Shown here: positions 1 to 9,618 of the stretch, one piece after another
Numbering within the stretch: position 1 is the first letter of the stretch
Layout of the letters: each line of letters begins with the position of its first letter
Assembly: GCA_021828405.1 (NCBI GenBank)
Contig: JAKARZ010000009.1
Location: 1 to 55,513, forward strand
DNA length: 55,513 nucleotides
Direction of reading: 5' to 3'
From: Bacillota bacterium
Lineage (GTDB): Bacteria > Bacillota_E > Sulfobacillia > Sulfobacillales > JAIMBI01
Made by a program: the position numbers and the translations under genes
Notes under the pieces: generated by a model
Told to the model about the DNA's origin: nothing
Seen by the model: only the letters and a program-made list of their open reading frames with translations
Databases searched by the model: none

Positions 1-32
1 GGGCCAAGCGGGCCACCGGCGGAAAGAAATAG
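1..32 (+). CDS. rpsL: Ribosomal protein S12, C-terminal tail (partial)
   Basis: Only the last nine codons are inside the window, read from base 3 and ending at TAG 30-32; the tail reads AKRATGGKK. A short basic tail directly upstream of rpsG fits S12, because rpsL-rpsG-fusA-tuf is the standard str operon order. Identification rests on position and basic composition, not on a diagnostic motif. Confidence 0.55.
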   Translation, partial: AKRATGGKK

Positions 33-47
33 GGGTAAGAGAGACAT

Positions 48-518
48 ATGCCGCGACGAGGAAACGTGGTCACCCGGCCCATCTTGCCGGATGCTCGGTA
101 CCAGAGTCCCTTGGTCCAGATGTTCATTCACAAGGTGATGCGGTCGGGCAAGAAGAGCCTGGCCGAGAAGCTGGTGTACCAGGCGTTTGACAAAGTGGCG
201 GAGAAGACCGGCAAGGAGGCCCTGTCGGTGTTCGAGGACGCTGTGAAGAACGCCACGCCGCTGTTGGAAGTACGGCCCCGGCGCGTGGGGGGGTCTACGT
301 ACCAGGTGCCGATGGAGGTCCGGGCGGCGCGCCGGACATCGCTGGCGTTGCGCTGGCTCGTCACCTACGCGCGTCACCGCGGGGAGCATGGCATGGAGAA
401 CCAGTTGGCGGCCGAGCTGATTGATGCCAGCCAAGGGGCCGGCGGCGCGGTGCGCAAGAAGGACGAGACGCATCGGATGGCGGAATCCAACCGAGCGTTT
501 GCCCACTACCGGTGGTAG
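48..518 (+). CDS. rpsG: 30S ribosomal protein S7
   Basis: S7 nucleates assembly of the 30S head and lines the E site. The 156-residue product has the normal family length and opens with MPRRGNVV, followed by the conserved DARYQSPLV and LVYQAFD stretches and the VRPRRVGGSTYQVPMEVR loop that contacts 16S rRNA. The ATG lies 15 bases after the rpsL stop behind a purine-rich stretch. It is the second gene of the str operon here, 52 bases ahead of fusA. Nothing is unusual in the protein. Confidence 0.97.
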   Translation: MPRRGNVVTRPILPDARYQSPLVQMFIHKVMRSGKKSLAEKLVYQAFDKVAEKTGKEALSVFEDAVKNATPLLEVRPRRVGGSTYQVPMEVRAARRTSLALRWLVTYARHRGEHGMENQLAAELIDASQGAGGAVRKKDETHRMAESNRAFAHYRW

Positions 519-570
519 GCAGGATGAGGCCCGGACCAGTGGATCAGGCTGACAGAGGGAGGTTCAGCTA

Positions 571-2661
571 ATGCCTCGGTCGTTTACGCTTGAGCGCACC
601 CGCAACATCGGGATCATGGCCCACATTGACGCGGGCAAGACCACGACGACGGAGCGCATCCTCTTCTACACCGGCCGGTTGCATAAACTGGGTGAAGTGC
701 ATGAAGGCACGGCCGCCATGGACTGGATGGAGCAGGAGCAGGAGCGGGGGATCACGATCACCTCTGCCGCCACCACCTGTCAGTGGCGCGACCACCGCAT
801 TAACATTATTGATACGCCCGGGCACGTGGACTTCACGGTCGAGGTGGAGCGGTCGTTGCGCGTGTTGGATGGCGCGGTGGCCGTGTTCGATGCCAAGGGC
901 GGCGTGGAGCCCCAGTCGGAAACGGTGTGGCGCCAGGCGGACAAGTACCGCGTGCCGCGCATCGCATACGTCAACAAGATGGACGTCATTGGCGCGGACT
1001 TCGTGGGCACGTTGAACCAGATCCGCACGCGCCTGGGCGCGCACCCGGTGGCAATTCAGCTGCCGGTGGGCGTCGAGGACACGTTCCGCGGGCTCGTGGA
1101 CCTCGTGCGCATGCAGGCGTACTTCTACGCGGACGATCTGGGCACCCGCGGCGAGTATCAGGACATCCCGGAGGGGCTCCGCGAGGAGGCCGACGAGCGT
1201 CACCGCCTGCTGGTGGAGGCGGTGTCCGAGGTGGACGACGACCTGATGCTGAAGTTCCTGGAGGGCGAGGCCCTGACCCAGGACGAGATTCGCCGGGGGC
1301 TCCGCAAGGGGACCGTGACCAATCAGCTGGTGCCGGTGCTGTGCGGGTCGTCATATAAGAACAAGGGGGTTCAGGCGCTCCTGGACGCGGTGGTGGACTA
1401 CCTGCCGTCCCCCTTGGATGTCGGGGCGGTCCAGGGCATCGACCCGAAAACCGAGGAGTCGGCCACGCGGAACCCGAATGACGCGGAACCGTTCTCGGCG
1501 CTGGCATTCAAGATCGCCACCGACCCGTTCGTGGGCAAGCTGGCATTCTTCCGGGTGTATTCCGGCGTCCTGACGTCGGGCTCGTACGTGTACAACGTCA
1601 CCAAGGGCCGCCGGGAGCGCATCGGGCGCATCCTGCAGATGCATGCCAACCACCGTGAGGAGATTGACACGGTGTATACCGGCGACATCGCGGCGGCCGT
1701 GGGCCTCAAGGACACCACGACCGGCGACACCCTGTCGGATGACCAGCACCCGGTGCTCCTGGAGTCCATGCAGTTTCCCGAGCCGGTCATCTCGGTGGCC
1801 ATCGAGCCCAAAACCAAGGCCGACCAGGACAAGATGGGGACCGCGCTCAACAAGCTGGCCGAAGAGGACCCGACCTTCCGGATGCACACCGACCAGGAGA
1901 CCGGCCAAACCATCATCTCGGGCATGGGGGAACTGCACCTGGAGATCATCGTCGATCGCATGCTGCGCGAGTTCAAAGTGCAGGCCAACGTGGGCAAGCC
2001 CCAGGTGGCCTACAAAGAAACGATTCGCCAGAGCGTCGAGGCCGAGGGCAAGTTCATTCGCCAGACCGGTGGGCGTGGCCAGTAGGGGCATGTGTTGTTG
2101 CGAGTCGAGCCCTTGGAGCCCGGTCAGGGGTTTGAGTTCGTCAACAAGATCGTCGGGGGTGTGGTGCCTCGAGAGTACATTCCCGCGGTTGAGGCCGGCG
2201 TTCGCGAGGCGATGACCTCGGGGGTGCTGGCGGGCTACCCCACGATTGACGTACGGGTGACCCTGTTCGACGGCTCGTACCACGAGGTGGACTCCAGCGA
2301 AATGGCATTCAAGATTGCCGGATCGATGGGTTTCAAGAGCGGCGCCCAAAAGGCCAAGCCGGTGTTGCTCGAGCCCATTATGAGCGTGGAGGTGCTGGTG
2401 CCGGACGCGTACATGGGCGACGTCATCGGCGACTTGAATGCCCGGCGGGGCCGCATCGAGGGCATGGAGCCGCGTGCCGGCGGGGTGCAGGCCATTCATG
2501 GCTTTGTGCCGCTGGCCGAAATGTTTGGGTATGCGACCGATCTGCGGTCGCGCACCCAGGGGCGTGGGACGTACACCATGCAGTTCGCCCACTACGAGGA
2601 AGCGCCGCGCCATGTGACGGAGCAGGTGGTGAAAGCGCAGGCGGGTCGGTCCACGCGTTAG
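571..2661 (+). CDS. fusA: Elongation factor G, interrupted by an in-frame TAG
   Basis: EF-G is the GTPase that drives ribosomal translocation. The G domain is intact: AHIDAGKTT near residue 17, RGITIT, DTPGHVD and NKMD. Domains II to V follow in the same frame up to the normal end, giving about 696 codons, the usual family length. Codon 505 (2083-2085) is TAG exactly where EF-G proteins carry Tyr in the GGxGQYGHV motif of domain IV. Translation downstream continues in frame ([13 protein letters not shown]), so this is one nonsense change and not a frameshift. The start ATG has a GGGAGG site 10 bases upstream. A truncated 504-residue product would lack most of domain IV and all of domain V and should not work; see findings. 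Confidence 0.9.
2083..2085 (+). other. In-frame amber codon in fusA
   Basis: The TAG sits between CAG (Gln) and GGG (Gly) and replaces a Tyr codon; TAC or TAT differs from TAG by one base. Many other genes here end in TAG (rpsG, rplB, rpsC, rpmJ), so TAG is not generally reassigned. It could be an assembly error, a true mutation backed by another fusA, or a readthrough codon. Confidence 0.85.
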
Positions 2662-2723
2662 ACCCGAGTCCCAGGAGAGCGGCCGTTGTTGAAGCTAGGA
2701 GCTTGAGGAGGACGGAAGCCAAG

Positions 2724-3926
2724 ATGGCGAAGAAGAAGTTTGAGCGCACCAAGCCCCACGTGAACGTGGGCACGATTGGACACGTCGACCACGGGAAGAC
2801 CACCCTGACAGCGGCTATCACCAAGGTGCTGTCGACCATCGGCAAAGCCGAATTTGTGGCGTACGACAAAATCGACAAGGCGCCCGAGGAGCGGGAGCGT
2901 GGTATCACGATCTCGACGATGCACGTGGAGTACGAGACCGACAAGCGGCACTATGCCCACGTCGACTGCCCCGGCCACGCGGACTACGTCAAGAACATGA
3001 TCACCGGAGCGGCCCAGATGGACGGCGCCATCCTGGTGGTGTCGGCGGCTGACGGCCCGATGCCCCAGACGCGGGAGCACATCGTGCTGGCCCGCCAGGT
3101 GGGCGTGCCCAACATCGTGGTGTTTCTGAACAAGGCGGATATGGTGGACGATCCGGAGCTTATGGAGCTCGTGGAGCTTGAGGTGCGGGAGCTCCTGACG
3201 AACTATCAGTTCCCGGGTGACGAGATTCCCCTGGTTCCCGGATCCGCGTTAAAGGCCCTGGAGTGCGGCTGCGGCAAGCGCGAGTGCGAGCACTGCGGGC
3301 GCATCTGGGCGCTCATGGACGCGGTGGACGAGTACATCCCCACCCCCGAGCGCGACACCGAGAAGCCCTTCCTGATGCCGGTCGAGGACACCCACTCGAT
3401 CACGGGACGCGGCACGGTGGTGACCGGACGGGTGGAGCGCGGCCAGGTGAAGGTCAACGATGAGGTGGAAATCGTCGGACTGGCCGATGCCGCCCGCAAG
3501 ACCGTGGTGACCGGCGTGGAGATGTTCAAGAAGACGATGGACGTGGCGATGGCGGGCGACAACATCGGCTGCCTGCTGCGCGGGGTGGACAAGAACGACG
3601 TCGAGCGGGGCCAGGTGCTGGCCAAGCCGGGCAGCATCAATCCGCACACCAAGTTCGACGCGGAGGTTTATGTGCTGACGAAGGACGAGGGAGGCCGGCA
3701 CACGCCGTTTCTGCCCGGGTACCGCCCGCAGTTCTACTTTCGGACCACGGACGTGACCGGAGTCGTACAGCTGCCGGACGACGTCGAGCTGGTGATGCCG
3801 GGCGACAACGTGAAGATGTCGATCGAGCTTATCTCCCCCATCGCGATGGAGCAAGGGCTCCGGTTCGCCATTCGCGAGGGCGGTCGGACTGTGGGTGCCG
3901 GGGTAGTCACCGCCATCAAGAATTAA
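2724..3926 (+). CDS. tuf: Elongation factor Tu
   Basis: EF-Tu delivers aminoacyl-tRNA to the ribosome. The 400-residue product has GHVDHGKT (20-26), the RGITIS switch I, DCPGHADY (81-88), NKAD (137-140) and the two C-terminal beta barrels. I place the start at ATG 2724 ([16 protein letters not shown]), 10 bases after GAGGAGG; an upstream in-frame start adds only a non-conserved peptide. An unusual feature is a four-cysteine cluster between the G domain helices (C181, C183, C188, C191, in [13 protein letters not shown]) where E. coli EF-Tu has none. It looks like a small metal-binding knuckle, and similar insertions occur in some clostridial EF-Tu as far as I recall. Confidence 0.97.
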   Translation: MAKKKFERTKPHVNVGTIGHVDHGKTTLTAAITKVLSTIGKAEFVAYDKIDKAPEERERGITISTMHVEYETDKRHYAHVDCPGHADYVKNMITGAAQMDGAILVVSAADGPMPQTREHIVLARQVGVPNIVVFLNKADMVDDPELMELVELEVRELLTNYQFPGDEIPLVPGSALKALECGCGKRECEHCGRIWALMDAVDEYIPTPERDTEKPFLMPVEDTHSITGRGTVVTGRVERGQVKVNDEVEIVGLADAARKTVVTGVEMFKKTMDVAMAGDNIGCLLRGVDKNDVERGQVLAKPGSINPHTKFDAEVYVLTKDEGGRHTPFLPGYRPQFYFRTTDVTGVVQLPDDVELVMPGDNVKMSIELISPIAMEQGLRFAIREGGRTVGAGVVTAIKN

Positions 3927-3943
3927 GCGGAGGGCAGTTAAGC

Positions 3944-4351
3944 ATGTCGACCAATCCCCAGGGCCCAGCTCGCTCGCCCGTACGGCCGCCGGCCACCCCG
4001 GCGGCCGGGGCGGGCCGCGGCGCCAAGCCGGCGGTGCCGGCGCAGGCGCAGCAGAAGATTCGCATCCGGCTGAAAGCGTACGACTACGAGGTGCTGGATC
4101 AGTCGGCGCAGCGGATCGTGGAGACGGCCAAGCGCAACGGCGCCACCGTGTCGGGTCCCGTGCCGCTGCCGACGGAGAAGCGCATTTACACGGTATTGAC
4201 GGCGCCCAACGGCGAGAAGGATATTCGCGAGCAGTTTGAGCGGCGGGTGCACAAGCGCCTTATCGACATCCTGGATCCGAGTCAGAAGACGGTGAATGCC
4301 CTCATGCGGCTGGACCTGCCCGCCGGGGTGGACATCGAGATCAAGCTTTAA
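3944..4351 (+). CDS. rpsJ: 30S ribosomal protein S10 with long N-terminal extension
   Basis: S10 is a 30S head protein and, with NusB, part of antitermination complexes. The conserved protein starts at [16 protein letters not shown] (about residue 37) and runs to DIEIKL at the normal C-terminus. The first 35 residues are extra, rich in Pro, Ala, Gly and Arg and probably disordered. The ATG at 3944 has a GGAGGG site 12 bases upstream, and no later ATG, GTG or TTG with a ribosome binding site sits at the usual start, so the extension is probably real. Length is 135 residues against about 102 in most bacteria. First gene of the S10 block, 18 bases after tuf. Confidence 0.95.
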   Translation: MSTNPQGPARSPVRPPATPAAGAGRGAKPAVPAQAQQKIRIRLKAYDYEVLDQSAQRIVETAKRNGATVSGPVPLPTEKRIYTVLTAPNGEKDIREQFERRVHKRLIDILDPSQKTVNALMRLDLPAGVDIEIKL

Positions 4352-4374
4352 ACGTTGTGTAGGCGGGGGTACTG

Positions 4375-5037
4375 ATGAAAGGGATTTGGGGTCAGAAGCT
4401 GGGCATGACCCAGGTTTTTGACGAGGAGGGGCGCTCGGTGGCAGTGACGGTCATCCTGGCCGAGCCGAACCGGGTCGTCATGAAGCGTACCGTGGCCCGG
4501 CACGGCTACAGCGCCGTGCAGGTGGGCTTCGGCCACGTCAAGCCCAGAAAGCTCACCAAGCCCATCGCCGGCGAGTTTCGGCGCTTGGGTCAAGAGCCGG
4601 TTCGCCATCGCCGGGAGATCCGGCTGCCCGGCGCGGAGGACCTGTCGGAGGGTGACGAAATTTGCGTGGGCGACATTTTTGAGGCGGGCGAATGGGTGGA
4701 TGTCACCGGGACGTCTCGGGGCAAAGGGTTTCAGGGCGTGATCAAGCGCTGGGGCTTTCACCGCGGACCCATGACCCACGGCTCGAAGTACCACCGTGGG
4801 GTCGGCTCGCTGGGCGCCCGCATGTCGGGGGGCGGCGGCCGGGTGTTTCGCGGGCGAAAGCTACCGGGGCACATGGGGCGGGCGCGTGTGACCGTGCAGA
4901 AGCTCAAGGTCCAGCGGGTGGACGCGGCCCGGCACCTCCTGCTGATCCGCGGCGCGGTGCCGGGTCCGAAAGGCGGCTGGGTGATGGTACGCGGGTCCAA
5001 GAAGGCGCCCCGCGCGTCGGAAGGGGGAGCGCGCTGA
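4375..5037 (+). CDS. rplC: 50S ribosomal protein L3
   Basis: L3 binds the 3' end of 23S rRNA and reaches the peptidyl transferase centre. The 220-residue product begins MKGIWGQKLGMTQVF and contains the family hallmark TSRGKGFQGVIKRWGF with GPMTHGSKYHR and the G-rich LPGHMG loop. The C-terminal roughly 12 residues are a basic tail. Its TGA overlaps the ATG of rplD, indicating translational coupling. Confidence 0.97.
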   Translation: MKGIWGQKLGMTQVFDEEGRSVAVTVILAEPNRVVMKRTVARHGYSAVQVGFGHVKPRKLTKPIAGEFRRLGQEPVRHRREIRLPGAEDLSEGDEICVGDIFEAGEWVDVTGTSRGKGFQGVIKRWGFHRGPMTHGSKYHRGVGSLGARMSGGGGRVFRGRKLPGHMGRARVTVQKLKVQRVDAARHLLLIRGAVPGPKGGWVMVRGSKKAPRASEGGAR

Positions 5038-5663
5038 TGCCACTCGTCACGGTGTACAACCTGGAAGGCCAGCCTGTGGGAGAGCGGGAGCTGTCGGAGC
5101 GCGTGTTTGGCGCGGCCCCCAACACCTCGCTGCTTCATCAGGCGGTGGTGATCTACCTGCAAAACCAGCGCCAAGGATCGGCGTCCACGAAGACGCGGGC
5201 CATGGTGCGGGGTGGTGGGAAGAAGCCCTGGAAGCAGAAGCACACGGGGCGGGCCCGCCAGGGCAGCATCCGGGCGCCGCACTGGCGCGGGGGTGGCGTG
5301 GTGTTTGGCCCGCACCCGCGGGACTGGTCGGTGAAGTTTCCGCAGAAGATGCGCCAGGCGGCCATTCGCCAGGCTCTCTCGGCCCGGCTGGCGGCCGGTG
5401 AACTGACGGTGGTGGACAACCTCACCCTGCCCGCGATTCGGACCAAGTCGGTGGTCGAACTCTTGCAGCGCCTGCAGGCGTCCGACAACGCGCTCCTGAT
5501 CACGGCCGAAAAGAACGACGTCCTGAAGCTGTCGGCGCGGAACCTGCCGAAGGTTGCGACCGCCACGGCCAATGCGCTGAACGCGTACACGCTGTTGAAG
5601 CACGCGCGCGTGGTGCTGGCGGTGGACGCGGTGGAGGCCATTGAGGGGGTGTTTGGGGCATGA
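5037..5663 (+). CDS. rplD: 50S ribosomal protein L4
   Basis: L4 lines the peptide exit tunnel and in some bacteria represses its own operon. I start at ATG 5037, which shares bases with the rplC stop; a longer open frame upstream only shadows rplC. The 208-residue product contains KTRAMVRGGGKKPWKQK followed by TGRARQGSIRAPHWRGGG, the extended loop inserted in the tunnel. It ends at TGA 5661-5663 and overlaps rplW by four bases (ATGA). Confidence 0.96.
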   Translation: MPLVTVYNLEGQPVGERELSERVFGAAPNTSLLHQAVVIYLQNQRQGSASTKTRAMVRGGGKKPWKQKHTGRARQGSIRAPHWRGGGVVFGPHPRDWSVKFPQKMRQAAIRQALSARLAAGELTVVDNLTLPAIRTKSVVELLQRLQASDNALLITAEKNDVLKLSARNLPKVATATANALNAYTLLKHARVVLAVDAVEAIEGVFGA

Positions 5664-5944
5664 GAACCGTTTATGACGTGCTGGTGCGCCCAATCATCAG
5701 TGAAGCCAGCACGGATGCGTTGCAGTTAAACAAATACACGTTTGAGGTCGCGGACTGGGCCAACAAGATCCAGATTCGCGAAGCCGTCGAGGAAATTTTC
5801 AAGGTGCACGTGGTAAAAGTCAACACCAGCTGGACGCCGGGCAAAGAGCGGCGGCGCGGGCGAGTGACCTACCGCCGTCCCGATCGCAAGAAGGCCATTG
5901 TGACGCTTGTTCCCGGGGACACCATCGAGGTGTTTACCCAGTAA
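5660..5944 (+). CDS. rplW: 50S ribosomal protein L23
   Basis: L23 sits at the tunnel exit and docks trigger factor and SRP. The 94-residue product starts MRTVYDVLVRPIISEAST, has YTFEVADWANKIQIREAVEEIF and the VKVNT segment, and ends in a basic region with GDTIEVF. The normal length is about 95. It is coupled to rplD by an ATGA overlap and is followed by a 51-base gap with an AAAGGAGG site for rplB. Confidence 0.96.
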   Translation: MRTVYDVLVRPIISEASTDALQLNKYTFEVADWANKIQIREAVEEIFKVHVVKVNTSWTPGKERRRGRVTYRRPDRKKAIVTLVPGDTIEVFTQ

Positions 5945-5995
5945 GGTGGGAGCTTGGAACCCGCCAGAATATTGGGGCGAAAGGAGGCAGCCATC

Positions 5996-6823
5996 ATGGC
6001 CGTGAAGAAAAAGAAACCGACATCACCGGGACTTCGCCAGATGACCGTGGCGGACTTCTCGGGGCTCACGAGGAAGGAGCCCGAGAAGTCCCTGACTCAG
6101 CCGCTCACCAAGAAGGCGGGGCGAAACGCGCAGGGCCGCATTGCGGTCCGCCATCGGGGCGGGGGGCACAAGCGGCTCTACCGGCAGATTGACTTCAAGC
6201 GCCAGAAGGAAGGCGTGCCGGCCCGTGTGATTGCACTGGAGTACGACCCGAACCGCAGTGCGCGCATCGCGCTCCTGCGGTACCAGGACGGCGAGAAAAG
6301 CTACATCTTGGCGCCGGTGGGGCTTAGGGTAGGCGACGAGGTGAGTGCCGGCCCCGGATCCGACATCAAGCCGGGCAACGCCATGCAGTTGGCGGACCTG
6401 CCGGTGGGCACGGTGATCCACAACATCGAGCTTGAGCCGGGTCGCGGTGGCGTGATGGTGCGCTCCGCCGGGGTCGGGGCGCAATTGATGGCCAAGGAAG
6501 GCGCGTATGCGTTGCTGCGACTGCCCTCCGGCGAACTGCGCCGCGTGCTGGCGCGGTGCCGGGCGACGGTGGGCCAGGTGGGCAATCCCGAGCATGAAAA
6601 CATCAACCTTGGCAAGGCGGGCCGCAGCCGGCATCTGGGCCGGCGGCCGGCGGTGCGCGGGGTGGCGATGAACCCGGTGGACCACCCACACGGTGGGGGC
6701 GAGGGCAAGTCGCCGATTGGGCACAAGCATCCGCTGACACCGTGGGGCAAGCCGGCGCTCGGCGTGAAGACGCGAGCCAAGCACAAACGGTCGGATCGGC
6801 TCATCGTGCGGCGGCGGAAGTAG
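5996..6823 (+). CDS. rplB: 50S ribosomal protein L2
   Basis: L2 is a core 23S-binding protein needed for subunit joining and peptidyl transfer. I start at ATG 5996 ([17 protein letters not shown]), 8 bases after AAAGGAGG; an upstream in-frame start adds a non-conserved peptide. The 275-residue product has [14 protein letters not shown], the [16 protein letters not shown] stretch, [17 protein letters not shown] containing the universally conserved His, and the basic C-terminus [12 protein letters not shown]. Confidence 0.97.
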   Translation: MAVKKKKPTSPGLRQMTVADFSGLTRKEPEKSLTQPLTKKAGRNAQGRIAVRHRGGGHKRLYRQIDFKRQKEGVPARVIALEYDPNRSARIALLRYQDGEKSYILAPVGLRVGDEVSAGPGSDIKPGNAMQLADLPVGTVIHNIELEPGRGGVMVRSAGVGAQLMAKEGAYALLRLPSGELRRVLARCRATVGQVGNPEHENINLGKAGRSRHLGRRPAVRGVAMNPVDHPHGGGEGKSPIGHKHPLTPWGKPALGVKTRAKHKRSDRLIVRRRK

Positions 6824-6879
6824 ACAGCGTCAGCGTGGCGTGGGCTTTGTGGAAGGTTCGCGAGCAAAGGAGGAGCCAG

Positions 6880-7164
6880 ATGAGTCGCTCGGTCAAGAAG
6901 GGGCCGTTTGTGCAGGCGGCGCTACTGGCGAAGGTCGAGGCCCTGAATGCGAAGAACGAGAAGCGCGTGATTCGCACGTGGTCCCGGGCGTCGACCATCC
7001 TGCCAGAGATGGTGGGGCATACGATTGCCGTGCACAACGGCCGGCAGCATGTGCCGGTGTATCTGACGGAAGACATGGTGGGCCACAAGTTGGGGGAATT
7101 TGCCCCGACGCGCACCTTCAAGGGTCATGGCGACCGCACCGAGCGGTCCACTGCCCTCAAGTAA
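6880..7164 (+). CDS. rpsS: 30S ribosomal protein S19
   Basis: S19 forms a head complex with S13 near the decoding region. Start ATG 6880 follows AAAGGAGGAG by a few bases; the open frame upstream is not conserved. The product is 94 residues: [20 protein letters not shown], then [24 protein letters not shown] and the [13 protein letters not shown] hallmark. Normal length and position after rplB. Confidence 0.96.
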   Translation: MSRSVKKGPFVQAALLAKVEALNAKNEKRVIRTWSRASTILPEMVGHTIAVHNGRQHVPVYLTEDMVGHKLGEFAPTRTFKGHGDRTERSTALK

Positions 7165-7177
7165 GGCGGGGATAGGC

Positions 7178-7543
7178 GTGGCGGAACGGTTGGAAGACGA
7201 AGAGACGACGGCGCGGGCGACAGTGCGGCATGTGCGCATCAGCCCCCGCAAGGTGCGCATCGTGGTGGATCTGGTGCGGGGCAAGTCGGTGACCGATGCG
7301 GTCGCCATCTTGCGGCACACCCCCAAGCACGCGTCGCGCAGTGTCCTAAAGCTGATCGAGAGTGCGGCGGCGAACGCGGAGAACAATCACGCGATGGACC
7401 CCGGGAGCCTTTTCGTCTCGGAGATCTGGGCAGACGGCGGGCCCACGCTGAAGCGGATGCATCCGCGATCACGTGGGCAAGCGTTCCAGATTTTGAAGCG
7501 AACCAGTCACATTTCGGTGGTGCTGCGCGAGCGGCACCGCTAA
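7178..7543 (+). CDS. rplV: 50S ribosomal protein L22
   Basis: L22 spans the exit tunnel wall; mutations in its hairpin affect macrolide sensitivity. I choose GTG 7178, behind AAGGCGGGG, giving 121 residues. The conserved core is [32 protein letters not shown] and the hairpin with [17 protein letters not shown]. The first 12 or so residues ([11 protein letters not shown]) form a short acidic N-terminal extension over the usual 110. Confidence 0.95.
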   Translation: MAERLEDEETTARATVRHVRISPRKVRIVVDLVRGKSVTDAVAILRHTPKHASRSVLKLIESAAANAENNHAMDPGSLFVSEIWADGGPTLKRMHPRSRGQAFQILKRTSHISVVLRERHR

Positions 7544-7559
7544 GGGAAGGGGGTCACTC

Positions 7560-8246
7560 GTGGGACAGAAGGTTCATCCGAAGGGATTTCGGCTCGGCAT
7601 CGTGAAGGAGTGGGACTCGCGCTGGTACGGCACGCGGAAGACAACGCCCGACCTGCTGGTGGAGGACCGGGCGATACGCCAGCATATCAAGGCGCGGCAC
7701 AAGAACGCCGGCATCAGTCGGGTGGAGATTGAGCGCGGCGCGTCCAATCGGCTCCGCGTCACGGTGCATACCGGCAAGCCCGGCATGGTGATCGGCAAGG
7801 GCGGCGTCGGCGTCGAAGCGCTGCGCAAGCAATTGGAGGCGCTGAGCCAGAAGCAGGTCAACCTGAACGTCGTCGAGGTTCGCAACATCGAGACCGACGC
7901 GCAACTGGTGGCCGAGAGCGTTGCCTCGCAGTTGGAGAAGCGCATCGCCTTTCGCCGGGCGATGCGGCAGTCGCTGCAGCGGGCGATGCGGCAAAACGCC
8001 AAAGGGATCAAGATTGCGGTCGCCGGGCGGCTGGGCGGCGCGGACATCGCGCGGCGGGAGTGGCAGTGGGATGGCTCAATTCCGCTGCACACGCTCAGGG
8101 CGGACATTGACTACGGGTTTGCCGAGGCACACACCACGTACGGGATCATCGGCGTGAAAGTGTGGATCTACAAGGGCCAGGTGCTGCCGGGCCAGGTGCG
8201 GCGCCGGCCGGCGCCGGACCTGGGCAGCGGAGGAGGCGGACGCTAG
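7560..8246 (+). CDS. rpsC: 30S ribosomal protein S3
   Basis: S3 lies at the mRNA entry channel and contributes to helicase activity. GTG start at 7560 ([14 protein letters not shown]) behind AAGGGAAGGGGG. The 228-residue product has the KH domain with [19 protein letters not shown], then [21 protein letters not shown] and the [10 protein letters not shown] motif. The C-terminal tail is Gly/Pro rich. Its TAG abuts the rplP ATG with no gap. Confidence 0.97.
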   Translation: MGQKVHPKGFRLGIVKEWDSRWYGTRKTTPDLLVEDRAIRQHIKARHKNAGISRVEIERGASNRLRVTVHTGKPGMVIGKGGVGVEALRKQLEALSQKQVNLNVVEVRNIETDAQLVAESVASQLEKRIAFRRAMRQSLQRAMRQNAKGIKIAVAGRLGGADIARREWQWDGSIPLHTLRADIDYGFAEAHTTYGIIGVKVWIYKGQVLPGQVRRRPAPDLGSGGGGR

Positions 8247-8681
8247 ATGCTGGCACCGAAGCGGACCAAGTTCAGAAAGCAGCACCGGGGCAATCGCCGC
8301 GGTAAGGCGATGCGGGGCAACAAAGTGTCGTTTGGCGAGTATGGGCTCCGCGCGCTCGAAAACGCGTGGATCTCGGATCGGCAGATCGAGGCCGCGCGCG
8401 TGGCCATGACCCGGCACGTGCGCCGCGGAGGACAGGTGTGGATTACGATCTTTCCGGACAAGCCGGTGACCAAGAAGCCTGCGGAAACTCGGATGGGGAG
8501 CGGGAAGGGCAATCCGGAGTACTGGGTGGCGGTGGTGAAGCCCGGCCGGATCATGTTCGAGATGGCCGGCGTGTCCGAGGCGACCGCCAAAGAGGCGATG
8601 CGCCTTGCCGGGCATAAGTTGCCGATTCGCACCGAGTTTGTGGTGCGGCCGGCGCCGGAGGTGGCCGCCGATGAAGCCTAG
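8247..8681 (+). CDS. rplP: 50S ribosomal protein L16
   Basis: L16 helps position tRNA in the A site. The 144-residue product starts [16 protein letters not shown] and contains [47 protein letters not shown] and [22 protein letters not shown], all family hallmarks. It begins immediately after the rpsC stop and its end overlaps rpmC by 11 bases, so the three are probably coupled. Confidence 0.97.
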   Translation: MLAPKRTKFRKQHRGNRRGKAMRGNKVSFGEYGLRALENAWISDRQIEAARVAMTRHVRRGGQVWITIFPDKPVTKKPAETRMGSGKGNPEYWVAVVKPGRIMFEMAGVSEATAKEAMRLAGHKLPIRTEFVVRPAPEVAADEA

Positions 8682-8868
8682 CGAAGTGCGGGGCCTGTCC
8701 GACGCGGAGCTGCACGACAAGCTGAAGGAACTCAAGAGCGAGCTTTTCAACCTGCGGTTTCAGATCGCCACCATGAAGCTCGAGAACCCGATGCGGGTGC
8801 GTCAAGTCAAGAAGGACATTGCGCGGGTACACACGATTCTGACCGAGCGGGCCCAGGGGATTCGGTGA
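8671..8868 (+). CDS. rpmC: 50S ribosomal protein L29
   Basis: L29 is a small two-helix protein at the tunnel exit. ATG 8671 lies inside the end of rplP. The 65-residue product reads [18 protein letters not shown], then [20 protein letters not shown] and a basic helix with [12 protein letters not shown], matching the family from end to end. Confidence 0.95.
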   Translation: MKPSEVRGLSDAELHDKLKELKSELFNLRFQIATMKLENPMRVRQVKKDIARVHTILTERAQGIR

Positions 8869-8893
8869 GCGACAGGGAGGTGGCGAGAAGCTA

Positions 8894-9187
8894 GTGGCGC
8901 AAGACGAGGCAGCGAAGCCCGCGGCGCCGCGCCCCTACGGGGGCCGGAAGGTGCGGGTGGGCCGTGTGGTGAGCGACAAGATGGACAAAACCGTGGTGGT
9001 GGCGGTAGAGCGCCTGACCCCGCATCCCCTGTACAAGCGGCGGATTCGGCGCACGGCGCGACTGAAGGCACACGACGCTGAGAACGCGTGTCGGGTGGGA
9101 GATGAGGTGCGGGTGGTCGAAACCCGGCCGCTCTCGAAGGACAAGCACTGGCGCGTGGTGGAGATTATCTCGCGGGCCGAGGACTGA
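8894..9187 (+). CDS. rpsQ: 30S ribosomal protein S17
   Basis: S17 is a primary 16S-binding OB-fold protein. GTG 8894 lies behind GGGAGG. The 97-residue product contains [59 protein letters not shown]. The first 16 residues ([16 protein letters not shown]) are an Ala/Pro-rich extension like, but shorter than, that of S10. Confidence 0.95.
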   Translation: MAQDEAAKPAAPRPYGGRKVRVGRVVSDKMDKTVVVAVERLTPHPLYKRRIRRTARLKAHDAENACRVGDEVRVVETRPLSKDKHWRVVEIISRAED

Positions 9188-9238
9188 CGGCGGATCCCAG
9201 GGAGAATCGAGGGAAAAGAAGGGGAGAGGAGGGACGAG

Positions 9239-9607
9239 GTGATTCAACCGCAAACGCGGCTGCTGGTGGCAGACAACACCGGCGCCAAGGAGATCATGTG
9301 CATCCGCGTGCTGGGCGGTTCGTTTCGCCGCTACGGCAACATCGGCGATGTGATCGTGGCCTCGGTCAAGTCCGCCAGCCCCCATGGCATGGTCAAGAAA
9401 GGCGATGTCGTGAAGGCGGTCATCGTGCGGACCAAGACGGGGGCGCACCGGACCGACGGCTCCCGCATCCGGTTCGATGAGAACGCGGCCGTGATCCTGC
9501 GCGATGAGCATGAGCCGCGCGGCACCCGCATCTTTGGCCCGGTGGCGCGCGAGTTGCGCGAACGCGAGTTCATGAAGATTATTTCGCTGGCGCCGGAAGT
9601 GCTGTAG
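9239..9607 (+). CDS. rplN: 50S ribosomal protein L14
   Basis: L14 forms part of an inter-subunit bridge. GTG 9239 is preceded by GGAGAGGAGGGA. The 122-residue product has [52 protein letters not shown] and [12 protein letters not shown], all canonical. First gene after a 51-base gap in the spc block. Confidence 0.97.
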   Translation: MIQPQTRLLVADNTGAKEIMCIRVLGGSFRRYGNIGDVIVASVKSASPHGMVKKGDVVKAVIVRTKTGAHRTDGSRIRFDENAAVILRDEHEPRGTRIFGPVARELREREFMKIISLAPEVL

Positions 9608-9618
9608 GAGGGGTCGTT

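Noticed and set aside
571..2661. Genome-wide reassignment of TAG as a sense codon
   Set aside because: rpsG, rplB, rpsC, rplP, rpmJ and others end at TAG at their normal family lengths, so only the fusA codon is exceptional.
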